Shown in pieces: positions 5,659 to 6,278 of a DNA stretch of 6,278 nucleotides (position 1 is its first letter; every line of letters begins with the position of its first letter). The DNA is from Acidobacteriota bacterium (GTDB lineage Bacteria > Acidobacteriota > Blastocatellia > Pyrinomonadales > Pyrinomonadaceae). The translations under genes were made by a program, and so were the position numbers. The DNA lies in assembly GCA_013813755.1 (NCBI GenBank), contig JACCRD010000016.1:1-6278 (forward strand). Reading direction: 5' to 3'. The notes under the pieces are model-generated. The model did not search any database. It was not told the origin of the DNA and worked only from the letters and a program-made list of their open reading frames with translations.

Positions 5659-5768
5659 AAATTAAAAATGCAAAAATAAAGAGCAGTTAAGTTTACTTCT
5701 CAATAAACTTAACTGCTCTTTATTTGTGGGGTTTCATTTCTTAATTTTGCATTTTTAATTTTTGCTCT
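5659..5768. repeat. Nested inverted repeat with 7-bp periodicity in the convergent intergenic region
   Basis: Outer arms 5659-5675 and 5745-5761 are perfect 17-bp reverse complements (core AAAATGCAAAA / TTTTGCATTTT). They enclose the 22-bp terminator hairpin at 5674-5725. The right side reads as 7-bp units TTAATTT, TGCATTT, TTAATTT, TTGCTCT (5741-5768). The right outer arm covers the stop codon and last codons (K-S-K-N) of the minus-strand dehydrogenase gene. This block occupies nearly all of 5653-5754; no gene is seen there. Confidence 0.8.
5674..5725. terminator. Bidirectional hairpin terminator between convergent genes
   Basis: Arms 5674-5695 and 5704-5725 are exact 22-bp reverse complements around an 8-nt loop (CTTCTCAA). 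The stem core contains GAGCAG/CTGCTC and both ends are A/T runs, giving U-rich 3' flanks on either strand (TTTATTT on the plus strand). It lies 21 nt after the stop of the third amidohydrolase and 29 nt beyond the stop of the opposing dehydrogenase, where a shared terminator is expected. The stem is longer and more AT-rich than classical intrinsic terminators. Confidence 0.7.
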
Positions 5769-6278
5769 TTCTCAATAATCGCCAAGCCAGTAGTCCGCCG
5801 ACGATTCCCCCGATTGTTATTAAAGCCGTTTTCTCGCTCGGATGCGTTGCCAGCCAGGTGATCGGATCGCTTTTTAATTGTTCGTCGGAAAAGCGTCCTT
5901 CGATTGTATCGAAACCGGCAACTGTTTCAAATAGACTGCCCGCGTATTCGCCTTCGGATTTCTCTTCGCCTTTTTGTCCGACAAAGCCAATTGTTCGACT
6001 CATCCATTCGGCAAGGGCGGGAGAAAATCTTTCCGCCAAAACCACTCCGATACCCGCGCCGCCCGCGACTAAATCAGTCACCGGATTTTCGGCAGCATAG
6101 AGAATCGCGTCCGAAACGATTTGCGGATGATAAATCGGCGGCACGGGTCGCGGTTTGAACGGCATTTTGTTGCGCCCTTTGTCATAAATCGGAGTATTGA
6201 TCGCGGCGGGTAAAATTTGCGAAACGGAAACGGGAACTTCGTCGTGCGCGAGTTCGACGCGCAAAGCCTGCACAAAAC
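5755..6278 (-). CDS. Short-chain dehydrogenase/reductase (SDR) with C-terminal membrane anchor, C-terminal part only
   Basis: The frame is open through the right window edge. Beyond the GTG at 6273 it continues with Phe and a codon ending in GT (Gly fits), giving the SDR motif (G)-F-V-Q-A-L-R-V-E-L that normally follows the YxxxK active site. GTG 6273 is therefore an internal Val, not the start. Visible are this helix and S-Q-I-L-P-A-A-I-N-T-P-I-Y (the equivalent of v-x-P-G-x-v-x-T), followed by P-R-P-V-P-P-I-Y-H-P-Q-I-V-S-D-A-I-L-Y-A-A. The Rossmann glycine motif and catalytic Ser/Tyr/Lys lie outside the window. An approximately 100-residue extension ends in a hydrophobic helix (A-L-I-T-I-G-G-I-V-G-G-L-L-A-W) and basic R-L-L-R-K-S-K-N, indicating an inner-membrane anchor with a cytoplasmic tail. 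A second hydrophobic stretch (L-V-A-G-G-A-G-I-G-V-V-L-A) precedes it. Substrate unknown; NAD(P)H use is inferred from the family. Confidence 0.87.
   Translation of the reverse strand, partial: FVQALRVELAHDEVPVSVSQILPAAINTPIYDKGRNKMPFKPRPVPPIYHPQIVSDAILYAAENPVTDLVAGGAGIGVVLAERFSPALAEWMSRTIGFVGQKGEEKSEGEYAGSLFETVAGFDTIEGRFSDEQLKSDPITWLATHPSEKTALITIGGIVGGLLAWRLLRKSKN

Noticed and set aside
6271..6273. GTG as the start codon of the minus-strand dehydrogenase.
   Set aside because: The frame continues past it with Phe and a probable Gly that complete the conserved SDR helix; the gene is simply cut by the window edge.

Overview
The window looks like a stretch of bacterial chromosome at roughly 45-50% GC (estimated by eye). 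Its secreted amidohydrolase families, degenerate amidohydrolase paralogues, DUF427 and DCC-family accessory genes and abundant 7-bp-period repeats best fit Acidobacteriota, probably Blastocatellia. That assignment is an inference from protein style, not from any marker gene. I see no rRNA, tRNA, transposase, phage gene or CRISPR array.

Layout. (1) Positions 1-911 hold minus-strand genes: the 5' end of a HicA-type toxin gene cut by the window edge, a small DUF427 protein, and a DCC/DUF393 thiol-disulfide oxidoreductase-like protein. A palindromic block of heptamer repeats lies between the last two. (2) Positions 912-1101 are a divergent intergenic region with candidate promoters in both directions and a short imperfect palindrome. 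(3) Positions 1102-5652 are a tight plus-strand operon of three exported amidohydrolase-fold proteins. The middle one keeps all expected metal ligands. The first has lost all of them and the third nearly all. (4) Positions 5653-5754 are a convergent intergenic region filled by a nested inverted repeat whose core should act as a bidirectional terminator. (5) Positions 5755-6278 hold the 3' part of a minus-strand short-chain dehydrogenase with a C-terminal membrane anchor.

The operon is the main biological point. Genes 2 and 3 are translationally coupled (TAATG overlap, strong Shine-Dalgarno inside gene 2) and genes 1 and 2 are 46 nt apart. All three products carry Sec signal peptides, so one apparently active metallo-hydrolase and two pseudoenzyme relatives would be co-exported. 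I recall Bacteroidota proteins that fuse a degenerate half to an active half of these same families, which would support a physical partnership. Substrate is unknown.

A second theme is the 7-bp-period repeat at three separate places (417-483, 4283-4317, 5659-5768), each with a different unit. One of these supplies the start of the third amidohydrolase's signal peptide.
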